From NCBI RefSeq assembly GCF_003970675.1, contig NZ_CP034563.1:1121501-1185500 (forward strand): a DNA stretch of 64,000 nucleotides, read 5' to 3'. This DNA is from Flammeovirga pectinis (GTDB lineage: Bacteria > Bacteroidota > Bacteroidia > Cytophagales > Flammeovirgaceae). Below are positions 30,573 through 38,852 of this stretch, one piece after another. Position 1 is the stretch's first letter. Each line of letters opens with the position of its first letter. The notes under the pieces are model-generated. The model was given only the letters and a program-made list of their open reading frames with translations, searched no databases and was not told where the DNA came from. A program made the position numbers and the translations under genes.

Positions 30573-31847
30573 ATGATAGAAAAAGTTGTATCAAAAGTAA
30601 ACATGTATAACGCTTATAAGCGTGTTTTTAGTAATGGCGGTGGTGCTGGTGTCGATGGAATGACCCTCGTTAGATTGCACTTTCACCTTAACAAGACATG
30701 GCCTATCAAAAAGCAACTTCTACTAGAAGGTCGGTTTCTTCCACAACCTATAAAAGGTGTGGAAATTCCAAAACCTAATGGCAAGAAGCGACTTCTTGGT
30801 ATTCCTACTGTTGAGGATCGACTTATTCAACAAGCAATGCTCCAGGTATTATCTCCTATTTTTGATAAAGATTTTTCTACACATAGTTATGGATTTAGAC
30901 CCAATAAAAGTGCACATCAAGCACTTCAAACATCACTAGCTTATATCAATAATGGCTATCAGAAAATTATAGATATTGATCTGAAAAGTTTCTTCGACGA
31001 AGTAGATCATAGTATTTTACTAGAACTAGTCTATAGAAAAGTAAAATGCTCAATGGTCATGAAATTACTTCGAAAGTTTCTAAGAGCTCCTATTTTAATT
31101 CAAGGGAAATTACAGAAAAGACGAAAAGGTGTTCCTCAAGGAGGCCCATTAAGTCCGTTACTTTCTAATATTGTCTTACATGAATTGGATCAAATTCTAG
31201 AAGCTAGAGGTTTACTTTTTATACGATTTGCTGATGATTTCAGTATCTACACAAAGTCTGCAAAAGCAGCCAAACGTGTAGGAAATAGTATCTATTGTTT
31301 TCTAAAAGAACATCTAAAACTTCCAATAAATAGAGAGAAAAGTGGGCTAAGGAAACCGCATCAATTTGAGGTACTCGGCTACACTTTTGTTCCTAGTTAT
31401 AAGAAGGGTGCTAAAGGGAAATTTCAGTTAGTGGCAAAACAAAAAGCATGGGAAAGATTGAAATATTCTCTAAAAGAGGTCACTTGTAAAACCAAACCTA
31501 TGCGTTTTGACGAACGCATCAAGAAACTTCTAGAAGTGCAACGTGGATGGGTGAATTATTTTAAGCTAGGAAGCATCAAGTTGAAACTTAAAAAGTTAGA
31601 CGAATGGCTTCGAAATAGGCTTCGTTACTGCATTTGGCACGACTGGAAGAAACCCGAACGTAAGCGTAAAAACTTAATCCGTTTAGGTATTCCTCAAGGT
31701 CAGGCATATGCATGGAGTCGAACGCGAAAAGGTGGTTGGGCTGTAGCTCAAAGTCCTATTCTTAACACAACAATTACGTTGGGTAGGTTAAGACAAAGAG
31801 GCTACATTTCTATGATAGATATTTACACTAAGACAACCGAAAAGTAG
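30573..31847 (+). CDS. Group II intron reverse transcriptase/maturase
   Basis: A 424-residue intron-encoded protein. The RT motifs are in order: GVDGMTL, FLPQPIKGVEIPKPNGKKRLLGIPTVEDRLIQQA, YGFRPNKSAHQA, IDIDLKSFFDEVDH, RKGVPQGGPLSPLLSNIVL, the catalytic FADDFSIY, and INREKSGLRKPHQFEVLGYTF. A maturase/X region follows (FDERIKKLLEVQRGWVNYFKLGSIK, then RLRYCIWHDWKKPERKRKNLIRLGIP). No HNH endonuclease domain is seen, in line with class C introns, which lack one. It would splice the intron and copy it into new sites, but its RNA is now interrupted in the 5' part by an IS21 element. Confidence 0.92.
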   Translation: MIEKVVSKVNMYNAYKRVFSNGGGAGVDGMTLVRLHFHLNKTWPIKKQLLLEGRFLPQPIKGVEIPKPNGKKRLLGIPTVEDRLIQQAMLQVLSPIFDKDFSTHSYGFRPNKSAHQALQTSLAYINNGYQKIIDIDLKSFFDEVDHSILLELVYRKVKCSMVMKLLRKFLRAPILIQGKLQKRRKGVPQGGPLSPLLSNIVLHELDQILEARGLLFIRFADDFSIYTKSAKAAKRVGNSIYCFLKEHLKLPINREKSGLRKPHQFEVLGYTFVPSYKKGAKGKFQLVAKQKAWERLKYSLKEVTCKTKPMRFDERIKKLLEVQRGWVNYFKLGSIKLKLKKLDEWLRNRLRYCIWHDWKKPERKRKNLIRLGIPQGQAYAWSRTRKGGWAVAQSPILNTTITLGRLRQRGYISMIDIYTKTTEK

Positions 31848-31932
31848 CCAACCGCCGTATACGAGACCCGTACGTACGGTGGTGTGAGAGGCTCTCCCTG
31901 TCAGTTCTTACTGACGGGGCGGTCTACTCGAT

Positions 31933-32330
31933 TATACTGTGTATATTTTTGTATTTCTAATTGTATTATGAAAGTACTGAGACTTAAAAGTTTTACCAAA
32001 CGTGAACATGATTAATTGAGAAAAATCTAAAATTAAGCTGAACGTTGAAAGACTAAACCAATTTTTAATACTCTGACTTAATTGAAAAGTGAATTGACTT
32101 TTGACCAATTTCGTGTTGAAAAATATCCTTTCTATTAGTTTAATTCTTCAGACAGAAATGACTTCACTCCTGTTCCAATTTTTATTCATACTAAACCGTG
32201 CGAATCGCACGACTGCAAAAAATGAGAACGATAATAACTAATGCTTTCTGCGGGTGAATCACCCGTGATTGAAAACTTGAAGTTTAAAACCTACGTGCAT
32301 TATGCAGATGCACTCACATAGATTATACAG
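31933..32330. repeat. Non-coding cassette, copy 1
   Basis: First of five near-identical ~400-base non-coding bodies. It starts in the 3' exon of the group II intron with TATACTGTGTATATTTTTG and ends before site A1. It contains two palindromes with AAT loops, CGTGCGAATCGCACG (32197-32211) and CGGGTGAATCACCCG (32251-32265). The longest frames starting with ATG that I checked around these are about 13 codons. Confidence 0.75.
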
Positions 32331-32397
32331 TATAACGCACTGACTAAATTGCGTAGAGGACGTGTCGGCCGATATGCTAATTTAGTTGATGTTATGC
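32331..32397. repeat. attC-like site A1
   Basis: Outer boxes TATAACG and GTTATGC flank a hairpin pairing GACTAAATT-GC with GC-T-AATTTAGT, with one unpaired base, around a GTGTCGGCCGATATG core. Confidence 0.75.
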
Positions 32398-32791
32398 TGT
32401 GTATATTTTTGTGTTTCTAATTGTATTCTGAAAGTACTGAGACTTAAAAGTTTTACCAAACGTGAACATGATTAATTGACAAAAAATCTAAAATTAAACT
32501 GAACGTTGAAAGACTAAACCAATTTTTAATACTCTGACTTAATTGAAAAGTGAATTGACTTTTGACCAATTTCGTGTTGAGAAACATCCTTTCTAATCGT
32601 TTAATTCTTCATACAGAAATGACTTCACTCCTGTTTCAATTTTTATTCATACTATACCGTGCGAATCGCACGACTGCAAAAAATGAGAAACATAATAACT
32701 AATGCTTTCTGCGGGTGAATCACCCGTGATTGAAAACTTGAAGTTTACAACCTACGTGCATTATGCAGATGAACTCGCATAGATTATACAG
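32398..32791. repeat. Non-coding cassette, copy 2 (compensated ends)
   Basis: Second copy of the non-coding cassette. Its left end GTTATGCTGT and right end ACAGCATAAC both differ from the other copies by one base, and the two changes compensate each other so the ends stay fully complementary. Both AAT-loop palindromes are preserved. Confidence 0.75.
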
Positions 32792-32858
32792 CATAACGCA
32801 CTGACTAAATTGCGTAGAGGACGTGTCGGCCGATATGCTAATTTAGTTGATGTTATAC
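32792..32858. repeat. attC-like site A2
   Basis: Boxes CATAACG and GTTATAC with the same inner hairpin as A1. It lies exactly 461 bases after A1. Confidence 0.75.
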
Positions 32859-33251
32859 TGTGTATATTTTTGTATTTCTAATTGTATTCTGAAAGTACTG
32901 AGACTTAAAAGTTTTACCAAACGTGAACATGATTAATTGAGAAAAATCTAAAATTAAACTGAACGTTGAAAGACTAAACCAATTTTTAATACTCTGACTT
33001 AATTGAAAAGTGAATTGACTTTTGACCAATTTCGTGTTGAAAAATATCCTTTCTATTAGTTTAATTCTTCAGACAGAAATGACTTCACTCCTGTTTCAAT
33101 TTTTATTCATACTAAACCGTGCGAATCGCACGACTGCAAAAAATGTGAACCATAATAACTAATGCTTTCTGCGGGTGAATCACCCGTGATTGAAAACTTG
33201 AAGTTTGCAACCTACGTGCATTATGCAGATGCACTCGCATAGATTATACAG
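32859..33251. repeat. Non-coding cassette, copy 3
   Basis: Third tandem copy, with the ends GTTATACTGT and ACAGTATAAC complementary over ten bases and both internal palindromes intact. Confidence 0.75.
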
Positions 33252-33318
33252 TATAACGCTTTGACTAAACTGCGAAGAGGACGTGTCGGCCGATATGCAG
33301 ATTTAGTTGATGTTAGCA
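33252..33318. repeat. attC-like site A3
   Basis: Boxes TATAACG and GTTAGCA. The hairpin variant GACTAAACTGCGAAG / GCAGATTTAGT keeps the same core. It lies 12 bases beyond the stop of the lipoprotein cassette gene. Confidence 0.75.
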
Positions 33319-33330
33319 ACTGTGACTATT

Positions 33331-34080
33331 TTAATTAATAATTTCTTCAGTGATAATACTATCTAAAAAGGTTATTGCTAGGTTGCCGTTACTTATTGAA
33401 TAAGTATAATGATTAGTCTCTGTTTTTCTTTCGTAACCTCCTTCAGATAAATCTTCATCAAAGATATTCTTTTCTACAACATATAGGGTTGAATCAGTTT
33501 TCCAATTTTCTGAAGAAGTTGTATGCCAACCTCCATCTCCTCCATAAATACCAAAATTAAAAATATTCTTTATTATATAATCTTTTGTATCTATTGATAT
33601 GAGAAACATTGTTCTACAGCAAACCTCATCTTCTTCAATGATCCTAAAATAAAAATAGTTACCTACTACAAAGTGGTCTATTAAGTAGAATGAATTATAA
33701 TCGTCAAATTTAAGTAAATCCTTTCCTAATGGTTCACCTTTTATATGAGACAGGAGTTCAGGTGGAAGATTTTTTAGTTGTTTATTAAAAGAAAACACTT
33801 CCTCGTAATTTAATTTCATGAGTCTTAAAGGTGTAGTATCTTTAATATAACCAATAAGAAATTCAAGGTCATTGGAATCCATAGGCTTACTATTAACTTT
33901 ATCTAATTCTACATCTTTTTTTTGAATTTCTTTAAGTGGTTTATTTTTTAAAGTATTCCTTTCTAAAACTATTTCCTGAGATATATCTAAATTTTTTGAT
34001 TTGATTTTATGTTTTGATTTTTCAATACAACCTTGAAGTAAAAGTATAAATGCAAAAAGTAGAATCAGATTATTTATCAT
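33331..34080 (-). CDS. Cassette-encoded lipoprotein of unknown function
   Basis: A 249-residue protein with a lipoprotein signal (lipobox LLQGC) and a Lys/Glu-rich linker to about residue 65, then a compact domain with two adjacent cysteines (DEVCCRTMFLISIDTKDYII) and a GIYGGDGGWHTT stretch. I do not recognise a family. It fills a cassette of about 860 bases between sites A3 and A4, whose ends GTTAGCAACT and AGTTGCTAAC are complementary over ten bases. The stop lies close to A3, as expected for a minus-strand cassette gene. Confidence 0.7.
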   Translation of the reverse strand: MINNLILLFAFILLLQGCIEKSKHKIKSKNLDISQEIVLERNTLKNKPLKEIQKKDVELDKVNSKPMDSNDLEFLIGYIKDTTPLRLMKLNYEEVFSFNKQLKNLPPELLSHIKGEPLGKDLLKFDDYNSFYLIDHFVVGNYFYFRIIEEDEVCCRTMFLISIDTKDYIIKNIFNFGIYGGDGGWHTTSSENWKTDSTLYVVEKNIFDEDLSEGGYERKTETNHYTYSISNGNLAITFLDSIITEEIIN

Positions 34081-34112
34081 TTTAATAGAAAGTTATTTTG
34101 AAAGACAATAGT

Positions 34113-34180
34113 TGCTAACGAATTGACTAAACTGCGAAGCGGACGTGTCGGCCGATATGCAGATTTAGTTGATGTTATAC
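34113..34180. repeat. attC-like site A4
   Basis: Boxes TGCTAAC and GTTATAC, with the A3-type hairpin (GACTAAACTGCGAAG / GCAGATTTAGT). Confidence 0.75.
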
Positions 34181-34573
34181 TGTGTATATTTTTGTATTTC
34201 TAATTGTATTCTGAAAGTACTGAGACTTAAAAGTTTTACCAAACGTGAACATGATTAATTGAGAAAAATCTAAAATTAAGCTGAACGTTGAAAGACTAAA
34301 CCAATTTTTAATACTCTGACTTAATTGAAAAGTGAATTGACTTTTGACCAATTTCGTGTTGAAAAATATCCTTTCTATTAGTTTAATTCCTCAGACAGAA
34401 ATGACTTCACTCCTGTTTCAATTTTTATTCATACTATACCGTGCGAATCGCACGACTGCAAAAAATGAGAACCATAATAAATAATGCTTTCTGCGGGTGA
34501 ATCACCCGTGATTGAAAACTTGAAGTTTACAACCTACGTGTATTATGCAGATGCACTCGCATAGATTATACAG
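34181..34573. repeat. Non-coding cassette, copy 4
   Basis: Fourth copy of the non-coding cassette, now isolated from the first three by the lipoprotein cassette. Both AAT-loop palindromes are preserved. Confidence 0.75.
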
Positions 34574-34643
34574 TATAACGAAATTGCTAAACTGCGAGCG
34601 AGGTCTCGTCGACCGAGACTTGGAGTTTTAGCTGATGTTGAAC
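34574..34643. repeat. attC-like site A5 (variant)
   Basis: Boxes TATAACG and GTTGAAC. The inner stem is different in sequence: TGCTAAACTGCGAGCG with AGTTTTAGC, one unpaired base, and a GGTCTCGTCGACCGAGACT core. Related to the split site A0. Confidence 0.7.
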
Positions 34644-34778
34644 AAAAGCTTCGCTAGCTAAAGCCCACAATCTCTTACCTTTAGAACTTAATTGAGTTTT
34701 TAAATTATAGTTTACTAAGATGAAAAAAAAGAGACAATAGTCGAAAAAGCGAAACGTGTTGTTCCTGATTTCAAAAAC

Positions 34779-35612
34779 ATGTTTGATCAAGTGTATCAAA
34801 ACATGACACTCAGTGGAAAATCTTCTTCTACTTTTCAAAACTACATCCGTACTATCGCTAGTATCTCATTGTATTTTAAAAAGATTCCACTTGAACTTTC
34901 CGACGATCAAATTAATGATTATCTGCTTCTTCTCAAAGAAAAACAAAACACTTCTTACACAATCTTTAAACATTATGTCTATGCTTTAAGATATGTCTTT
35001 AGATTAAGTGACAGAGATGATCGGGCCATACAATTACCCTCTTTGAAACGAAATGATACTATCCCTGATATTCTCTCTGTGGAAGAATGTAAAATCATTT
35101 TCAAAACACCTAAATATTTAAAACACCGTGTGTTATTTGCTTTAACCTACTCAGCAGGACTCAGAATAAGAGAAGTCGCCCGACTTAAAGTAGCTGATTT
35201 AGATTTTGATCGTATGACAATATATATACGCGATACAAAATACAGTAAGAATAGAATTGTTCCTCTCTCTAAAACTATGAAAGTTGGATTAGAAAAGTAT
35301 CTAAAACACGTAAGACCAAAGTTATGGTTATTTGAAGGATACGACTCCAATAAACACTTGGCTACAAATTCCATCGGATCATTATTCAGAGAAACTTTGA
35401 AGAAAACCAATATCAAAAAAAGAGTAACCATTCATACTTTAAGACATACCTATGCTACACATTGTATTGAAATGGGCATGGATCCTTTTACTTTAAAAGA
35501 ACTTTTGGGGCATGAAGCTTTACAAACAACCATGCTTTACCTCAATCTAGCTACCGTAAAAAAATCCAATTCCTTTTCTCCTTTTGATAAAATCTATGAA
35601 ACCAAAAATTGA
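34779..35612 (+). CDS. Tyrosine recombinase accompanying the IS91-type transposase
   Basis: A 277-residue site-specific recombinase. It has a SAM-like core-binding half, then the catalytic set: R in SAGLRIREVARL, K in DTKYSKNRIVPL, H-x-x-R in HTLRHTYATH, H in LLGHEALQTTM and Y in LYLNLA. Some IS91-family elements are described with such an extra recombinase. An upstream ATG at 34720 is followed by eight A and is out of frame; one more A would add residues like ETIVEKAKRVVPDFKN, so the N-terminus may be frameshifted or rely on slippage. It overlaps the transposase gene. Confidence 0.85.
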   Translation: MFDQVYQNMTLSGKSSSTFQNYIRTIASISLYFKKIPLELSDDQINDYLLLLKEKQNTSYTIFKHYVYALRYVFRLSDRDDRAIQLPSLKRNDTIPDILSVEECKIIFKTPKYLKHRVLFALTYSAGLRIREVARLKVADLDFDRMTIYIRDTKYSKNRIVPLSKTMKVGLEKYLKHVRPKLWLFEGYDSNKHLATNSIGSLFRETLKKTNIKKRVTIHTLRHTYATHCIEMGMDPFTLKELLGHEALQTTMLYLNLATVKKSNSFSPFDKIYETKN

Positions 35613-36744
35613 GATTGCTGAGATTCTTCATTCTCAATCTTTTTGGAGGCATTCTACTCAATTTCTGGCTACACAAAAAAAGGATTTACACGCCATGACT
35701 TTATGTAGAACGGCAAAACTTGGTAGACATATTGATCATTGTGGAAACTGTAAGGAAATCCGCATCTCTTATAATAGTTGCAGGAATAGAAACTGCCCTA
35801 AATGTCAGGCAACCTATAGAGAAAAATGGATTACAAAAAGAGAAGAAGAAGTCTTAAATGTACCTTATTTTCATACTGTTTTTACTATTCCGCATGTGCT
35901 AAATGACCTCTGTTTACACAACCCCGAAAAGATGTATACTCTTCTTTTCAAGGCGACTTGGAATACCCTTAAAACTTTTGGAGAAAGTACACTCAAGGGT
36001 GAAATGGGCATGATTGCAGTACTGCATACTTGGGGACAAAACTTAAGTTTGCACCCTCACCTGCATTGCATTATTCCAGGTGGTGCATTAGTAAATGGAA
36101 AACATTGGAAAGGAAGTGACAAAACAGGAAAATACCTTTTCAGTGCTAAAGGACTTGCTAAAATGTTTAGAGCGAAACTTTTAGCATTAATACGAAAAGA
36201 TGCTCATTTATATTCTTTTTTCACTGCTGAAATAGCTAGAAAATGTTTTGAAAAAGAATGGGTCGTCTATGCAAAAAGACCTTTTGGCGGTGCAAAACAA
36301 ATCATTGAATACTTAGGGAGATATACCCATAAAACTGCCATCTCTAATCATAGATTATTGCACTATTCTGACAAGAAAGTCACCTTCTCTTACAAAGATT
36401 ACAGAAATGGTGCGAAGAAAAATGAAATGACGCTTTCGGATGTAGAATTCATTAGAAGATATACGCAACATCTACTTCCAAAAGGGTTTAGAAGAATCAG
36501 ACATTTTGGCTTTTACAATGGAGCAATCAAGAAAGTAAAGATTGAAAAAATAAGAAAATCAATCGGACAAGAAACTCCGAAAATAAAAGAATGGGATTGG
36601 ATTAAACTGTCAAAAGAAAAACTAGGGTATGATCCTCTTTTATGTACTTGTTGTGGTAAAAGAGAGATGGTTATAATGCCTCGATTTGCTTCTCAAAGAG
36701 CTCCACCAAATCAGCAGAATGTAACGGAAAACAATTTAAAGTAA
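35584..36744 (+). CDS. IS91-family (HUH, Y1-type) transposase
   Basis: A 386-residue rolling-circle transposase. It has an N-terminal zinc-binding region (HCGNCKEIRISYNSCRNRNC, PKC), the HUH motif in LHPHLHCIIPGG near residue 160, and the catalytic tyrosine region YLGRYTHKTAISNHR near residue 245. A C-terminal LLCTCCGKREM may bind a second zinc. The start overlaps the recombinase gene by 29 bases; a second ATG at 35596 is equally possible. The protein seems full length and possibly active. Confidence 0.9.
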   Translation: MIKSMKPKIEIAEILHSQSFWRHSTQFLATQKKDLHAMTLCRTAKLGRHIDHCGNCKEIRISYNSCRNRNCPKCQATYREKWITKREEEVLNVPYFHTVFTIPHVLNDLCLHNPEKMYTLLFKATWNTLKTFGESTLKGEMGMIAVLHTWGQNLSLHPHLHCIIPGGALVNGKHWKGSDKTGKYLFSAKGLAKMFRAKLLALIRKDAHLYSFFTAEIARKCFEKEWVVYAKRPFGGAKQIIEYLGRYTHKTAISNHRLLHYSDKKVTFSYKDYRNGAKKNEMTLSDVEFIRRYTQHLLPKGFRRIRHFGFYNGAIKKVKIEKIRKSIGQETPKIKEWDWIKLSKEKLGYDPLLCTCCGKREMVIMPRFASQRAPPNQQNVTENNLK

Positions 36745-36991
36745 TAGATTTTTACTTCATTTTTTTGCTTATGAAAGTAAGCCCAGAGGCATACACCCCA
36801 AACTTGATGAAAATACTAATTTCTCATTAAGTTGGGGAATCTAATCTTCTTGAAAAAGTAATAAATGAAGAAGAAAATGAGATTATAGCTATCTCAAAAA
36901 AAACTATGCATTAAAAAAGACCTCTCATGAAAATGAAAAGTCTATCCTAACTCCCATACAGGGAAATGTATTTCAAGCAAACAACGCCTTT

Positions 36992-37040
36992 GTTCAACTA
37001 GGGCTTAAATTTTGGCCTTTCAAGCCAATCTAAGCCCTAA
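36992..37040. repeat. attC-like site A6a (short, atypical)
   Basis: GTTCAAC is followed by TAGGGCTTA...TAAGCCCTA with TTGGC/GCCAA inside, then ATTGTAA where GTTGTAA is expected. The last box still matches the far end of the adjoining cassette over TTGTAAATA, so the boundary is real although the crossover G is an A. The hairpin could also terminate the minus-strand gene at 37059. Confidence 0.55.
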
Positions 37041-37058
37041 TTATTGTAAATAGTGCTT

Positions 37059-37604
37059 TTAATTTGTTTCATTTATTTTTTTAATTCTAACCCATTTAAA
37101 AATTATCCAAATATATTCTACCTTATAATTCAACATTTGTTCATTGTAAAACATGGCGTGATAATCTTTATGAGTTGAAAAGCTCTCTACTAACTCAACT
37201 TTTGTGTAAAAAAAAGGGATTTCATTAATTTTACAAGCTGCAAAGCGAATGTAATTGTAAGCATTCTCTTCTTTAATTTTTTCATTATAAAACTCCAGAT
37301 GATTTCTGAAAAAATCCGACTTTTGAACTTTAACAGAATTACTCTTTTTATATCTTTTAGGATTAGTTTCTCCTACAATTTTTTCAACCTTTTCAATGTC
37401 ATTAAAAAACTCATTTCTACATGATGTAAAATAGAAACTATTCCAAATAGAATCATTTTCAACATTATATTTATTTGAAAGTCTTCTATTATTGAACTCT
37501 TTAAATTCATTAAATATTTGTTTTTCTAGTATAGAATCTCCAATTAGTAAATACAACCCAATTTGAAGAGTAAAAACAGTAAAGATTACTTTCTTAGTAG
37601 TCAT
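37059..37604 (-). CDS. Cassette-encoded secreted or membrane-anchored protein, unknown
   Basis: A 181-residue protein with one N-terminal hydrophobic segment (VIFTVFTLQIGLYLLIG) that acts as a signal or anchor, followed by a charged domain with two cysteines (TSCRNEF, FAACKINEIP) and a C-terminal hydrophobic YIWIIFKWVRIKK patch. No family is recognised. It forms one cassette of about 680 bases between A6a and A6, with the stop 18 bases from A6a. Confidence 0.65.
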   Translation of the reverse strand: MTTKKVIFTVFTLQIGLYLLIGDSILEKQIFNEFKEFNNRRLSNKYNVENDSIWNSFYFTSCRNEFFNDIEKVEKIVGETNPKRYKKSNSVKVQKSDFFRNHLEFYNEKIKEENAYNYIRFAACKINEIPFFYTKVELVESFSTHKDYHAMFYNEQMLNYKVEYIWIIFKWVRIKKINETN

Positions 37605-37652
37605 TTTTTTTTAATATCAAATTTTGAGATTTTGGTTGGACTTACGCATTAT

Positions 37653-37720
37653 TTACAACGCACTGACTAAATTGCGTAGAGGACGTGTCGGCCGATATGC
37701 TAATTTAGTTGATGTTATAC
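37653..37720. repeat. attC-like site A6
   Basis: Boxes TTACAAC and GTTATAC around the A1-type hairpin. Confidence 0.75.
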
Positions 37721-38113
37721 TGTGTATATTTTCGTATTTCTAATTGTATTCTGAAAGTACTGAGACTTAAAAGTTTTACCAAACGTGAACATGATTAATT
37801 GAGAAAAATCTAAAATTAAACTGAACGTTGAAAGACTAAACCAATTTTTAATACTCTGACTTAATTGAAAAGTGAATTGACTTTTGACCAATTTCGTGTT
37901 GAAAAATATCCTTTCTATTAGTTTAATTCTTCAGACAGAAATGACTTCACTCCTGTTCCAATTTTTATTCATAATAAACCGTGCGAATCGCACGACTGCA
38001 AAAAATGAGAACCATAATAACTAATACTTTCTGCGGGTGAATCACCCGTGATTGAAAACTTGAAGTTTACAACCTACGTGCATTATGCAGATGCACTCGC
38101 ATAGATTATACAG
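37721..38113. repeat. Non-coding cassette, copy 5
   Basis: Fifth copy, separated from the others by the IS91 cassette and one gene cassette. Ends are complementary (GTTATACTGT / ACAGTATAAC) and both palindromes are conserved. Confidence 0.75.
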
Positions 38114-38180
38114 TATAACGGGTTGACTAAATAGCGTAGAGGACGTGTCGGCCGATATGCTAATTTAGTTGATGTTAACC
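38114..38180. repeat. attC-like site A7
   Basis: Boxes TATAACG and GTTAACC around the same type of hairpin, with ATAGCG in place of ATTGCG in the left arm. Confidence 0.75.
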
Positions 38181-38202
38181 ACAGTTAAAGTTAAGTAATA
38201 GT

Positions 38203-38808
38203 TTAATAATTAAGAGAAGATGTTAAATCTAAAGATGGAGGTATTTCAAATCCATTATCTTTTATAAAATCTCTTGTTTCCATTAATGCAAAGCCTAATA
38301 AATTTAAGCCTCGCCAAAAGTGGACATTTCTGGAAGAATCACTATCTTTTGTTAAACCAATACCCCAAATTGTATCTACAGGACTAGCTTCAACCAATAC
38401 TCTTGATTGCGTATTTAGAAGATATTCTCCCATTTTCTTATGTTCAGTAAATTTATAAATATTGCCAATTTTTACAATCTCATAACGATACTTTTTCCAT
38501 ACCTCTTCGTCAAAGTTTTTTACTTGTCTACCTAGATCTTTTGCTTCTCCAGGTTTTTGACAATTAATGATTTGTTGATACACTATTTCATCGCCAAATA
38601 ATCTAGCTTTTTCGGCCATCATCCAATGTTCGGTAGTCAAGTAAGTAATACCTTTTATTGTAAAAGAGCTTTCATACCATTGACTAAAACAAAAGTTTCC
38701 TACTTCTTCTTTATGATTTTGTGTATGACCCCAAAAGAATAAAAACTTTATTGACGTATTTGATTCCTCTTTAATTTTTAGCCATTCAAGAGAATATTTT
38801 GCTTCCAT
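38203..38808 (-). CDS. NADAR-domain protein (YbiA-like), cassette-encoded
   Basis: A 201-residue NADAR/DUF1768 protein. Clear motifs are FCFSQWYESSFTIKGITYLTTEHWMMAEKARLF, IINCQKPGEAKDLGRQV and VDTIWGIGL...WRGLNLLGFALMETRD. The family includes YbiA, an N-glycosidase acting on riboflavin-pathway intermediates, and NADAR proteins reported to remove ADP-ribose from nucleic acid in toxin-antitoxin and defence contexts. Which activity applies here is unknown. The gene fills the cassette between A7 and A8, with ends GTTAACCACA and TGTGGTTAAC complementary over ten bases. Confidence 0.85.
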   Translation of the reverse strand: MEAKYSLEWLKIKEESNTSIKFLFFWGHTQNHKEEVGNFCFSQWYESSFTIKGITYLTTEHWMMAEKARLFGDEIVYQQIINCQKPGEAKDLGRQVKNFDEEVWKKYRYEIVKIGNIYKFTEHKKMGEYLLNTQSRVLVEASPVDTIWGIGLTKDSDSSRNVHFWRGLNLLGFALMETRDFIKDNGFEIPPSLDLTSSLNY

Positions 38809-38852
38809 TATATTGTATTGTTTCTATATGCTATTTACTTGATAATAATTGT

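Larger units (their letters stand above)
27524..31932 (+). mobile_element. Group II intron (class C-like) inserted in an attC site, interrupted by an IS21 element
   Basis: The 3' end shows domain V (31851-31884; arms ACCGCCGTA and TACGGTGGT with a CGC triad instead of AGC, as in class IIC) and domain VI (about 31886-31932) with a candidate branch-point A seven bases from the end ...CGAT. Near the 5' end is GAGGGTGCAAGTCCC. Placing the 5' end at 27524 leaves exons TTGT and T, the insertion site known for IIC-attC introns; 27522 (GTGTG) is the alternative. Without the IS21 and its duplication the intron is about 1.94 kb, a normal size. Confidence 0.8.
34638..37034 (+). mobile_element. Cassette carrying an IS91-type transposase and a tyrosine recombinase
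   Basis: Bounded by GTTGAACAAAAGC at site A5 and GCCTTTGTTCAAC at site A6a, complementary at 12 of 13 positions as in the other cassettes. It contains two overlapping plus-strand genes, opposite to the other cassette genes. A 3' hairpin (CCCCAAACTTGATG with CATTAAGTTGGGG, 36796-36837) may be an IS91-type terminal structure. Either an IS91-like element captured into a cassette or an insertion near a boundary; the complementary ends favour the first. Confidence 0.6.

Noticed and set aside
31933-33251. CRISPR or simple satellite repeat
   Set aside because: The period is 461 bases and the unit boundaries coincide with attC-like boxes that vary in a paired manner, which fits cassettes.
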